A DNA stretch of 64,000 bases from Pseudoalteromonas luteoviolacea. GTDB lineage: Bacteria > Pseudomonadota > Gammaproteobacteria > Enterobacterales > Alteromonadaceae. The notes beneath the pieces were generated by a model. It did not search any database and was not told the DNA's origin. It was given only the letters and a program-made list of their open reading frames with translations. The stretch is from positions 2,136,001 through 2,200,000 of the forward strand of contig NZ_CP015411.1 in assembly GCF_001750165.1 (NCBI RefSeq), in the 5' to 3' direction. Position 1 is the stretch's first letter, and each line of letters opens with the position of its first letter. Below, in pieces: positions 34,161 through 42,848 of this stretch. Position numbers and translations under genes: made by a program.

Positions 34161-36050
34161 ATGAAAAAAGTAAGTGGTTTATATTTGCTTATAGCATTGA
34201 TAGCTGGTTGTGGTGGAAGCGGTGCTGATGTCCCTCAAGTCTCTGATATTCAACCAGGCTTTGGCAATGATACTACTGAGAATTTTGAAGCTAATATGCG
34301 CTTTTATGCACCTGATTTTGTGGATAAAAGTGGTAAGGTGACAGTGACAAATCTCAGCGATAATTCACAGCTGATCCATAATGTAGACTCGTTGAATCAG
34401 TTTGCGCTAACAGTTCCTGTGAGCGGGCAGTATAACTTTATGTATACACCAAATAGTAATACTGTTACATGCCCAATATTATCTGGTTGTGGTCGCTCAT
34501 TATTAAATGACCCTAATGATCTGAATGGCAATAATGAAATCGATTTTGGTGAACCTATTAATGCAGAAGTTCATTTTGAGCTAGTCGCACTACCAGTACC
34601 AGGTATTAACCAAGTATTATTCTCGAGTTTTAATAGCGCATTAGCGGCTTCCAAACTAGATAGCTCAATCTGGTCTCTGACAGCGGCGCCTAACAATCAC
34701 CTAACCCAAAGTACTATTCAGAGTAAGCAAAAGGCAGAATATGTTTCTGATGTAATGACTTATATCGATGTCATGCATCAGCATAATCAAAACAAGCAAG
34801 ATAGCCAGTTATTTGCTAATGCTATTGAGGAGGGCTTAAGTGGTAACAGTGCGGCGTTAGTTCCTTATAGGCAGCTTGCCAATGACTACCTAATCGAGAT
34901 ACTCATTACTGAAGAAACCAATGCTTTGTATCGAGGCGTATCTGAAAAGGTATTAATTGAAGTAAATGAATTGCTTAGGGTAGATTCAAGCAGACAACTA
35001 CATACTGAAATTGAGCCATATAGCAATGATTTAATGAACGAAGTTCGAAACGCTATTGGTGTTTTACGCTTGCAAGATGAGCAATACAGTGAAGATCTGA
35101 AGGTTAAACTCGAAGAGGTAGAAGAGTTGGTCAATGATGACTCTCAAGACGCATTTCTGATCGCGCTTGAGGTCATTGGTGATGTTGTTAAGCATGTTTC
35201 TCCTTTTGAAAATTCGGTGCCGGGAAATTATACCTTGCCAGGTTTGGATATTAACTATCAAACGGAGGGAGGCTTTAGGTGGGTTGTAACTGGAGTAAGG
35301 CAAGGTTTTGAAGTGAACGTTGATATCTCAGTGCCAGAATGGCGGATCAGCCCAACTCTTGGTGATAAAATATTGGGGCTTGGAGTTGGTGAAATATCAA
35401 AGCCTGGTACTAAACTAAAATATACATTCGATGTATTTGAAATCGTTAGCGAAGGGAGCTTCGACCCTAATAATGCAAGTGAAGTTATTGGAGTCGCAAA
35501 TGCGTCCGGAAAAATAACGCTTTTACAGGGGGATGCGGATTTGACTGGTGACATTCATGTTGATTACCTACGGCAAAATCTGAGCATTCGCAATACAAAG
35601 TCAATACTCCCTTTTCTGTCAGTTGATGGTGTTCTAACGACACCAAATCAAGTAACTCCACTGCGACTATATGCGAATGAACGTTCACCGTTGGCTCTTC
35701 GTTCTGATATGGATCTTGTCCTTGGTGCACAGTTAGAGTTGGCACTTAATGGAGGAAAGGATCTTAGAATACAAGTGACTGGTGAGCCAGATGACCTATC
35801 AAATTTCACCACCGCAGATATTTCTCTTATTCTTGGTGACCATGTTAGTGAAATTACAGTTACAAATCTCGTTGGAAACATTAATGTGATCGTACGTGGT
35901 AAAGACGGCTATTGGGTAGACATTAAGAAAAAGAAAGATTTGTATACTGGTGGATTCTACTTTGGTGATAAACTTGTCGCTGACGTACGAACTATTAGGG
36001 GCATTCCGGGTATTTTGTTTCCAGATGGAAGCTTTGAGTCCTTGTTCTAG
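34161..36050 (+). CDS. lipoprotein sharing the Cys/EF-hand module of the upstream lipoprotein
   Basis: The lipobox IAGC places the lipid on Cys17, followed by Gly-Gly, and the start has a good GGAG. Residues about 40-100 are beta-rich. Cys104, Cys110 and the calcium-loop-like DLNGNNEIDFGE (120-131) repeat the module of the 1022-residue protein with identical spacing. A helical middle (about 150-345) and a beta-rich C-terminal half (about 365-629) follow, the latter resembling lipid- or barrel-associated repeats (ISLILGDHVSEITVTNLVG). I do not recognise the family. It is ten bases after the barrel gene and clearly in one operon with it. Confidence 0.78.
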   Translation: MKKVSGLYLLIALIAGCGGSGADVPQVSDIQPGFGNDTTENFEANMRFYAPDFVDKSGKVTVTNLSDNSQLIHNVDSLNQFALTVPVSGQYNFMYTPNSNTVTCPILSGCGRSLLNDPNDLNGNNEIDFGEPINAEVHFELVALPVPGINQVLFSSFNSALAASKLDSSIWSLTAAPNNHLTQSTIQSKQKAEYVSDVMTYIDVMHQHNQNKQDSQLFANAIEEGLSGNSAALVPYRQLANDYLIEILITEETNALYRGVSEKVLIEVNELLRVDSSRQLHTEIEPYSNDLMNEVRNAIGVLRLQDEQYSEDLKVKLEEVEELVNDDSQDAFLIALEVIGDVVKHVSPFENSVPGNYTLPGLDINYQTEGGFRWVVTGVRQGFEVNVDISVPEWRISPTLGDKILGLGVGEISKPGTKLKYTFDVFEIVSEGSFDPNNASEVIGVANASGKITLLQGDADLTGDIHVDYLRQNLSIRNTKSILPFLSVDGVLTTPNQVTPLRLYANERSPLALRSDMDLVLGAQLELALNGGKDLRIQVTGEPDDLSNFTTADISLILGDHVSEITVTNLVGNINVIVRGKDGYWVDIKKKKDLYTGGFYFGDKLVADVRTIRGIPGILFPDGSFESLF

Positions 36051-36072
36051 CAGTTCTGATAAAGTAGTTTAG

Positions 36073-36094
36073 GGGCCTTGAAAGGCCCTTTTTT
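36073..36094 (+). terminator. rho-independent terminator of the lipoprotein/barrel operon
   Basis: GGGCCT and AGGCCC pair around TGAA, followed by six T. It ends 14 bases before the next start codon, so that gene may be read by leak-through or from its own promoter. Confidence 0.85.
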
Positions 36095-36107
36095 GTTTGG
36101 ATAAAAA

Positions 36108-36584
36108 ATGAAAAAAATCGTTGTTATTGAAGCACTCAGGATGGCGCTGGAGAGAAAGTTATACGAAGCACAGGAAGCAGCAAATAGTGCAAGACAAGAC
36201 GCGATCCATGAACAAAGTGCGGCAGAAACGCAGTATGATTCTTTGAGTATTGAATCAGGTTATTTAGCTGAAGGCCAAAGTGAGCGAGTAGAACAAGCGC
36301 ATAATGCAATAAGCGCTTTTGAGTCCGTTTTTAAGGCTGAAAATACGAAGTCAGTGGAAGAGGGGGGTTTAGTTAAACTGAGTGACGATCAGGGCAGCAG
36401 TTATTGGTATTTTATAGGGCCACAGGAAGGAGGCTTAAAAATTACAATTCTAGATACTCAGATATTAGTAGTGACTTTGCTATCTCCAATGGGCAAGGCA
36501 ATAAAAGGTAAGCAATTGGATGATGAAGTCGAATTTGACTTTAATGGCACGAAGCGCTTCTTTTATATAGATGAGATCCTCTAA
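36108..36584 (+). CDS. Gre-family-like protein, GreA/GreB paralogue with altered tip
   Basis: The length (158) and plan match GreA: an N-terminal helical hairpin (about 5-78) and a C-terminal FKBP-like domain with the Gre signature SPMGKAIKGKQLDDEVEFDF. The coiled-coil tip differs. Instead of the GDLKENAEY segment of true GreA it reads SAAETQYDSLSIESGYLAEGQ, so the acidic pair that drives RNA cleavage may be displaced or absent. Proteins with this tip form a separate group of GreA/GreB-like factors, sometimes misnamed. It probably binds the secondary channel of RNA polymerase with a different effect. It is just downstream of the lipoprotein-operon terminator. Confidence 0.78.
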   Translation: MKKIVVIEALRMALERKLYEAQEAANSARQDAIHEQSAAETQYDSLSIESGYLAEGQSERVEQAHNAISAFESVFKAENTKSVEEGGLVKLSDDQGSSYWYFIGPQEGGLKITILDTQILVVTLLSPMGKAIKGKQLDDEVEFDFNGTKRFFYIDEIL

Positions 36585-37057
36585 TATTCTCTTATGCTTT
36601 GAAAATACTCTCACTTCAAAAATTAAACCTGTATAAATAATATTAAATTCAAGGGTGCTTATTTTTACATATAAACTATTAAAATAGACTTTTTCCACCT
36701 TGGAAGGGATGATAGAAATTAATTGGTATGTATTTTAATAATAATGGTTATAGATGCTATATGTTTGGTTAATTCTATAAATACCTTTTTTCTTGTGCAT
36801 GTATTTAAAATGAGTTTTTAATTTATTTCGTAACTGACGTGGCGAGCTTTACCTAAATTTTATTGATTACGTTTCGTTTTGTATTAGTTAGAAAATTTTA
36901 GTATCTACTGATTGGGCAACTAATTTTGCTAACCCTTACCATAATTATTTTATAAGATTTTTAGATGTAATAAGGTACTTTTATTTTTAAAGAATAGAGT
37001 AGAGTAAATATAGCTTTTGTACTTTTGGCGTTATTTAACATAATTAAAAGGATATAT
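36585..37057. other. AT-rich spacer with no recognised feature
   Basis: The stretch is very AT-rich. The only frames are short (at most about 25 codons) and lack ribosome-binding sites. The methyltransferase promoter should be here, but I could not choose it among many AT-rich candidates. Confidence 0.5.
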
Positions 37058-37657
37058 ATGGTTCCTGGAACTTGTGGATATGAAAGTAATGTTTCATCTT
37101 TTGCCAATGCGAGTTTTGGATTGAAATTTGAAGATATTAATCAAGATTTTTTAGCATTCTTACCTATACAAGGTTCTAAGGTATTAGATGCTGGCTGTGG
37201 AGTCGGTCAAAATGCTGCAGCGCTTTGTGAGTTAGGTTACAAGGTAGATGCGGTAGAGCCATTGGCTGCTTTTTTAGATAAAGCCAAGGTGCGTTATGAA
37301 GGCATGCCAATTGTGTGGTTAGAAGATAGTCTACCAGATTTAAAGTTACTTGATACCAAAGAGCATGTTTACGACTTTATTTTGTTAGATGGTGTGTGGC
37401 ACCATTTAAGCCATCACGAACGCAAACGATGCATTCGCCGACTGTATGAGTTATTAAGTTTAAACGGGGTATGTGCAATCTCCTTGAGAAATGGACCTGC
37501 GGGTGTGGGAACACATGTTTTTCCTACAAGCTGTGAGGAGCTTTTGAATCTAGCAAGAGAGACGGGGTTTAAGACCATTTTTCAAGCACAAAATCAACCG
37601 AGCAAAATGCCTAATAAACAGGATGTGATTTGGTCGCGAGTTGCACTAAGAAAATAG
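37058..37657 (+). CDS. class I SAM-dependent methyltransferase
   Basis: The ATG follows AAAGGA at seven bases and gives 199 residues; an upstream in-frame TTG is rejected. The S-adenosylmethionine site is clear: motif I VLDAGCGVGQNAAALCELG (about 43-61) and an acidic residue at the end of the next strand (VDAVEP). A typical post-motif DFILLDGVWHH follows. The family is the small 'methyltransferase-11/25' type; the substrate cannot be told from sequence. Its last 12 bases overlap the convergent GlxA-type regulator gene. Confidence 0.85.
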   Translation: MVPGTCGYESNVSSFANASFGLKFEDINQDFLAFLPIQGSKVLDAGCGVGQNAAALCELGYKVDAVEPLAAFLDKAKVRYEGMPIVWLEDSLPDLKLLDTKEHVYDFILLDGVWHHLSHHERKRCIRRLYELLSLNGVCAISLRNGPAGVGTHVFPTSCEELLNLARETGFKTIFQAQNQPSKMPNKQDVIWSRVALRK

Positions 37658-38635
37658 CTTTTTTCTGACAATTTTACGGTATGAACTCGGTGTTTGATTC
37701 ATTTGCTCTTTAAACGCACGTGATAGTTGACTCTGTGAGTTAAATCCAACAGTCAGCGCGATTTCTTGAATACTTAAATTACTAGAGGCTAGTAGTTCAC
37801 AAGCTTGTTGCAACCTAACCTCTTGTAGGTAAGCGATAGCCGTCTTCCCTGTCGCTGTTTTAAAGCGTCTGTTAAAGCTTCGGTAGCTCATATCAAACTG
37901 TTGTGCGACTGAAGCCAAAGACTCAACTGAGTTAGCATTGTTTTTTAGCCAAAATTGAATTGCTGCAATTTGTTCATCACTATACCTATCTACGGCACCT
38001 TCTAAATATCTTTGCTCTTCGTATGGTTTTCTAATTTCGTGAGAAAAGTTCTGTTGGACATGATTTGCTGCATCTTTACCATAAAACTGGCCTATTAAAT
38101 GTACAATGACATCAGCTAGCGCATTGAGGCTTGCTACCGTGTAAAGTCGGTCTGACTGTGTAATGAAATAATCTGGCTTTAAGTCTACGTTAGGATAGCT
38201 TTTTGTAAATTGATTAGCATAGTGCCAGTGGGTAGTAGCAGAGTGGCCGTTTAAAATACCAGATTCTGCCAGGAAACACACACCGGTACCAACACCTATG
38301 ATGGTGGCACCTTGCTCCCAAGCATCGCCCAAGTTTTTTGCAAGTTTGGGGTTACGCATCACAACAGGTCGAGGGTTTCTCCAAATACTTGGCACAATGA
38401 TGTAATCGTAATTTTTTAGAGTTTGAAAATTAGATTGAACAGACATGCTGATGCCAATGCTAGTCTCTATTTGAGCACCATTTTCACTTAGGCAATGAAT
38501 ATCTAAGGGTTTGAACGCGCCTTTGTTATGCCGTTTCGCGTAAGCTTCGCCAGCTCGCAACATTTCAATAGGCAAGGTAATACTGGTGATCAATAATTGT
38601 TCGTATAGGCTAAGGGCAATTTTAATTTTTTCCAT
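37646..38635 (-). CDS. GlxA-type AraC-family transcription regulator
   Basis: An N-terminal DJ-1/PfpI-like domain (about 3-175, with GVGTGVCFLAESGIL around the family's nucleophile position) is joined to two AraC helix-turn-helix motifs (about 225-325, ending FNSQSQLSRAFKEQMNQTPSSYRK). The ATG giving MEKIKIALSLYEQ is chosen over a TTG thirteen codons upstream. Regulators of this class respond to small metabolites; the ligand is unknown. It is divergent from fabY, with 119 bases between, so fabY is a candidate target. Confidence 0.88.
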   Translation of the reverse strand: MEKIKIALSLYEQLLITSITLPIEMLRAGEAYAKRHNKGAFKPLDIHCLSENGAQIETSIGISMSVQSNFQTLKNYDYIIVPSIWRNPRPVVMRNPKLAKNLGDAWEQGATIIGVGTGVCFLAESGILNGHSATTHWHYANQFTKSYPNVDLKPDYFITQSDRLYTVASLNALADVIVHLIGQFYGKDAANHVQQNFSHEIRKPYEEQRYLEGAVDRYSDEQIAAIQFWLKNNANSVESLASVAQQFDMSYRSFNRRFKTATGKTAIAYLQEVRLQQACELLASSNLSIQEIALTVGFNSQSQLSRAFKEQMNQTPSSYRKIVRKKLFS

Positions 38636-38754
38636 ATATTTCAGCGTATTTTGTTTTTTGGCGAAAAATGTCAATTCAGTGGCGAATTATGTAAAGCTAT
38701 ATTATCTACTTCATTCTAGAATTATTGCAACAAATAAGTATTAAAGAGTTAAGT

Positions 38755-40656
38755 ATGACAGCATTACCTATTATTGTCGGTATGGGTGGTATTAATGCCG
38801 CAGGTAGAACATCTTTTCACCAAGCCTATCGCAGAATCGTTCTGGACAAACTAGATCAGAATGACAGAGCTGATACCTTTTTAGGTCTCGCTACGTTAAT
38901 GAATTTAGTTTCTGTAGATGGGGAAAACTTGATCACACAAGATGGTGAAGTGATTACCAAAGCAGATGTTGAAAGCAAAGTAGGTGATCAGGTTATTGCT
39001 GGTACATTAATTCGTAAAATAGAAAAGAACCACTTTGATGTTGATGCTACACATTGGCAGCAAAAGTTAACCATTACAGCCAATACAGAGCAAGGTCTTC
39101 GCTTCACTTGTCGTAAAAGAGACTTACCGACACCAGTACCAAGCAGTTGGTCAGTTGAGGAAGTTGATGCCAAAACGGTGAATGTGCATGTACCTGAGCA
39201 ACTTGAAGTAAAACATGACAGCTACAGAGATAACCCGATAAAAGCAGCTGGTCAGTTACCAACGGGTTTTGAACCTGCAAAAATGTATAACAGCCGCTAT
39301 CAGCCTAGAGGTTTACAAGCAACTATCTTCGCTGCGACTGATGCGATTAAATCAACAGGCCTTGACTGGGAAAACGTAATGTCTAGCGTTAAGCCTGATG
39401 AGATTGGTACTTATTCAGCATCGGTTGCTGGTCAAATGGACAACGAAGGACTAGGTGGTCTAGTGAGAAGCCGCTTAAGAGGCGATCGTGTGAGCACTAA
39501 GCAACTAGCGCTTGGTTTAAATACCATGTCTACAGACTTCATTAATGCTTATGTGACGGGCAGTGTTGGCACTACTTTTTCAACAGCGGGCGCTTGCGCA
39601 ACTTTCTTATATAATTTACGCGCAGCAGTAAATGATATCCAAGCAGGTCGTACACGTGTGGCTGTTGTCGCCAGTGTTGAATGTGCTTTGACACCAGAAG
39701 TCATTGAAGGCTTTGGCAACATGGGAGCACTTGCAAACGAAGAAGGTTTAAAAAAGCTTGATAACGCAGACAAAGTTGACCACCGTAGAACGAGTCGTCC
39801 ATTTGGAGAAAACTGTGGTTTCACTATCGGAGAAGGTGCTCAAGTTGCAATTCTAATGGATGACAAACTCGCTTTGGAGCTAGGCGCAGAGGTGATGGGA
39901 TCGGTGGTTGATGTGTTTGTAAATGCCGACGGCGTTAAAAAGTCTATCACTGCACCTGGTCCAGGCAACTATATTACAATGGCGAAATCTGTTGCATTGG
40001 CCCAAGAAATTGTTGGCCAGGAATCTTTGCAAAAACGCAGCTTTATTTTGGCACATGGTTCTAGCACACCGCAAAACCGTGTAACTGAATCGGCTATCTA
40101 TCATAAAGTTGCTGAAGCATTTTCAATCAACGGTTGGAAACTTGCAGCGCCGAAAGCCTATGTTGGTCATACAATTGCACCAGCATCGGGTGATCAGTTG
40201 GCCATCGCGCTTGGCGTATTTAGTCACAATATTATGCCAGGTATCACAACAATTGATAAAGTTGCTGATGATGTATTTGATGAACATCTAGATATTCGTA
40301 ATTATCACTATGATTGTGGTGAGATGGATATTGCGTTCATTAATTCCAAAGGATTCGGTGGTAACAATGCGACTGCAACTGTATTTTCTCCAAAAGTAAC
40401 AGCAGGTCTGTTGGCTAAACGTCATGGAGAAGCCGTGATAACGCAATATCAGCAGAAGCTAGCAAAGACCATTGAGAGCCAGCAAACTTACAAGCAAGCG
40501 GCCGATTTAGGGAAGTATGAGCTGATTTATCGTTTTGGTAACGGTATGGTTAATGAGTCTCAGTTGACTATCGATCAACACGAGTTACAAATTCCAGGTT
40601 TTGAAGAGGCGATCAAGCTAACTGGAAATAACCAGTATGCAGATATCAGCAAATAG
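38755..40656 (+). CDS. fabY: beta-ketoacyl-ACP synthase FabY
   Basis: The 633-residue protein matches the FabY family of Pseudomonas (about 634 residues) rather than the shorter FabB, FabF or FabH. It begins MTALPIIVGMGGINAAGRTSFHQAYRR in pieces typical of FabY. The thiolase-fold triad is visible as Cys in STAGACATF (about 280) and His in HGSSTPQNR and YVGHTIAPASG. FabY condenses acetyl-CoA with malonyl-ACP to start fatty acid synthesis, replacing FabH. The upstream TTG frame extension is not used. A strong terminator follows. Confidence 0.88.
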   Translation: MTALPIIVGMGGINAAGRTSFHQAYRRIVLDKLDQNDRADTFLGLATLMNLVSVDGENLITQDGEVITKADVESKVGDQVIAGTLIRKIEKNHFDVDATHWQQKLTITANTEQGLRFTCRKRDLPTPVPSSWSVEEVDAKTVNVHVPEQLEVKHDSYRDNPIKAAGQLPTGFEPAKMYNSRYQPRGLQATIFAATDAIKSTGLDWENVMSSVKPDEIGTYSASVAGQMDNEGLGGLVRSRLRGDRVSTKQLALGLNTMSTDFINAYVTGSVGTTFSTAGACATFLYNLRAAVNDIQAGRTRVAVVASVECALTPEVIEGFGNMGALANEEGLKKLDNADKVDHRRTSRPFGENCGFTIGEGAQVAILMDDKLALELGAEVMGSVVDVFVNADGVKKSITAPGPGNYITMAKSVALAQEIVGQESLQKRSFILAHGSSTPQNRVTESAIYHKVAEAFSINGWKLAAPKAYVGHTIAPASGDQLAIALGVFSHNIMPGITTIDKVADDVFDEHLDIRNYHYDCGEMDIAFINSKGFGGNNATATVFSPKVTAGLLAKRHGEAVITQYQQKLAKTIESQQTYKQAADLGKYELIYRFGNGMVNESQLTIDQHELQIPGFEEAIKLTGNNQYADISK

Positions 40657-40673
40657 AATTAATGTTAAGCAAC

Positions 40674-40703
40674 AAAGGCGCTAGGGAGTAGCGCCTTTTT
40701 TTG
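40674..40703. terminator. bidirectional terminator between fabY and fghA
   Basis: AAAGGCGCTA and TAGCGCCTTT pair perfectly around GGGAG. Seven T follow on the plus strand; on the minus strand the T run is weaker. It separates two convergent genes. Confidence 0.88.
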
Positions 40704-40706
40704 TTT

Positions 40707-41552
40707 TTATGATTTTAAATATTGAGCGTGGAATTGAACATGTTGCTCAATGAAAGAGCTAATAAAGAAATAGCTGTGATCGTATCCGTTGTGAAGCTGA
40801 TAATCGATTTTGTAACCAATAGCTTTAGCTGCGTTAAGCAATGATTCGGGCTTAAGCTGTTCGGTTAGAAACACGTCATCACCACCTTGGTCTATCTTGA
40901 TAGGTATCTTTCTATCAGCAGTGTTTTCTAGCATAAGTTTGGTTGCATCGTATTGAGCCCAAAGAGATTCATCTTCACCTAGATAACCTGTGAATGCTTT
41001 TACCCCCCAAGGGCAGTCCATTGGATTTGTAATTGGAGCAAATGCAGAAATACTTTCATATTGCTTACTGTTTTTTAGGCCAATGGTCAGCGCACCGTGT
41101 CCACCCATAGAGTGCCCACTGATGGCTTTTTTGTTTGATACTGAAAAGTTTGACTCGATCAGCTTGGGAAGTTCACTGACGATATAGTCATACATACGAT
41201 AGTGAGTAGAGTAGGGCACTTGGGTCGCGTTTAGATAAAAGCCAGCGCCAAGTCCGAAATCATAGCTGCCGTTTTCATCATCAGCAACGGTATCGCCACG
41301 AGGGCTGGTATCAGGTGCAACAATGACGATACCATGTTCGCTCGCATACTTAAACACTCCTGATTTTTGCATGAAGTTTTCATCGGTACATGTAAGTCCC
41401 GAAAGCCAGTACAACACTGGTAATTTACCGGTTGCATCGACTGGTTTTGGCAAAAAAATTGCGAATGTCATTTCACAATTGTTGCAGGCACTTTGATGCT
41501 TGTAGCGTTGATGTATGCCACCAAATACTTTGTTTTCGCTGATTAATTCCAT
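40707..41552 (-). CDS. fghA: S-formylglutathione hydrolase
   Basis: This esterase-D-type alpha/beta hydrolase hydrolyses S-formylglutathione to formate and glutathione, the last step of glutathione-dependent formaldehyde removal. The nucleophile elbow SGHSMGGHGAL (Ser about 148), the acid in GGDDVFLTEQ and His in NGYDHSYFFI form the triad. The length of 281 residues is normal. It lies 76 bases after frmA on the same strand, with a hairpin between. Confidence 0.96.
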   Translation of the reverse strand: MELISENKVFGGIHQRYKHQSACNNCEMTFAIFLPKPVDATGKLPVLYWLSGLTCTDENFMQKSGVFKYASEHGIVIVAPDTSPRGDTVADDENGSYDFGLGAGFYLNATQVPYSTHYRMYDYIVSELPKLIESNFSVSNKKAISGHSMGGHGALTIGLKNSKQYESISAFAPITNPMDCPWGVKAFTGYLGEDESLWAQYDATKLMLENTADRKIPIKIDQGGDDVFLTEQLKPESLLNAAKAIGYKIDYQLHNGYDHSYFFISSFIEQHVQFHAQYLKS

Positions 41553-41587
41553 ATATTACGCAACTTAAAATATGAGTTATAGAATGG

Positions 41588-41619
41588 TAAAAGCGGCGCA
41601 TGTTAATTTACCGCTTTTA
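41588..41619 (-). terminator. hairpin between frmA and fghA
   Basis: TAAAAGCGG and CCGCTTTTA form a perfect 9-bp stem around a 14-base loop, nine bases after the frmA stop. The T content lies in the stem rather than after it, so termination may be partial. Confidence 0.55.
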
Positions 41620-41628
41620 ATGTTCTTT

Positions 41629-42750
41629 TTAGTAATGGATAACTGAACGAATGCTCTCACCTTTGTGCATTAAATCAAATGCATCATTGATGTCATCCAA
41701 CGCCATGGTATGAGTAATAAAGTCATTGAGTTTAAACTCACCAGCCATATATCTTTCAACTATCTCAGGCAGCTCTGAACGGCCCTTTACACCGCCAAAA
41801 GCTGTACCACGCCAAACGCGTCCAGTAACAAGCTGGAAAGGGCGAGTTGAAATTTCTTGGCCAGCACCAGCCACACCGATGATAACTGATTCCCCCCAGC
41901 CTTTGTGGCAGCATTCTAATGCGCTGCGCATCACGTTAACGTTACCTATACACTCGAATGAAAAGTCTACGCCGCCATCGGTCATTTCAACAATGACTTC
42001 CTGAATCGGCTTGTCATAGTCATTTGGGTTGATTAAATCAGTTGCGCCAAGCTTGGTAGCAAGCTCAAATTTATCTGTATTGATATCAACACCAATGATA
42101 CGGCTTGCACCAGCCATTGTGGCACCAATGATCGCGGATAAACCAATGCCACCAAGACCAAAAATAGCAACTGTGTCACCTTTTTGCACTTTGGCGGTAT
42201 TTAGTACAGCACCCATACCAGTTGTAACGCCACATCCAAGTAGACAGATCTCTTCAAGAGGCGCTTCTTTGTTAACCTTGGCAAGAGAAATCTCAGGTAA
42301 TACAGTGTATTCAGAGAAGGTCGAAGTACCCATGTAATGGTAGATTGGCTCGCCATCTTTGTAGAAGCGAGTCGTGCCGTCAGGCATCAGACCTTTACCT
42401 TGTGTCTCTCTTATCTTTTGGCAAAGGTTGGTTTTGCCTGAAGTACAGAATTTACATTCACCACACTCAGGCGTGTAAAGAGGGATAACATGGTCGCCTA
42501 TCTCTAGACCCGTCACGCCCTCACCGATGGCTTCAACGATACCTGCGCCTTCGTGCCCTAAAATTGCAGGAAACACACCTTCAGGATCCTCTCCTGACAG
42601 CGTAAATGCATCTGTATGGCATACGCCCGTTGCAGTAATTTTAACTAATACTTCGCCAGCTTGAGGCATCATGACATCGACTTCTTCGATGCTGAGTGGC
42701 TTGCCTGGGCCCCACGCGATGGCGGCTTTAGATTTAATAAATTGAGCCAT
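41629..42750 (-). CDS. frmA: S-(hydroxymethyl)glutathione dehydrogenase (class III alcohol dehydrogenase)
   Basis: FrmA oxidises the glutathione adduct of formaldehyde with NAD. The catalytic zinc Cys is in TATGVCHTDAFTLSG, the structural zinc loop is ECGECKFCTSGKTNLC, and the NAD fold has FGLGGIGLS (about 195). The class III mark GTSTFSEYTVLPEISLAKV is present. The length of 373 residues is normal. It is divergent from a LysR-type regulator, its likely controller, and followed by fghA. Confidence 0.97.
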   Translation of the reverse strand: MAQFIKSKAAIAWGPGKPLSIEEVDVMMPQAGEVLVKITATGVCHTDAFTLSGEDPEGVFPAILGHEGAGIVEAIGEGVTGLEIGDHVIPLYTPECGECKFCTSGKTNLCQKIRETQGKGLMPDGTTRFYKDGEPIYHYMGTSTFSEYTVLPEISLAKVNKEAPLEEICLLGCGVTTGMGAVLNTAKVQKGDTVAIFGLGGIGLSAIIGATMAGASRIIGVDINTDKFELATKLGATDLINPNDYDKPIQEVIVEMTDGGVDFSFECIGNVNVMRSALECCHKGWGESVIIGVAGAGQEISTRPFQLVTGRVWRGTAFGGVKGRSELPEIVERYMAGEFKLNDFITHTMALDDINDAFDLMHKGESIRSVIHY

Positions 42751-42848
42751 GTTCTTGTTTTCCTAATTTATAGAGAAGCTTAAGTATAACCTTTATTAGA
42801 ATTTTGATAATCTCGAAAATAATAAAAGACTTTTACGGATTTGTAATA

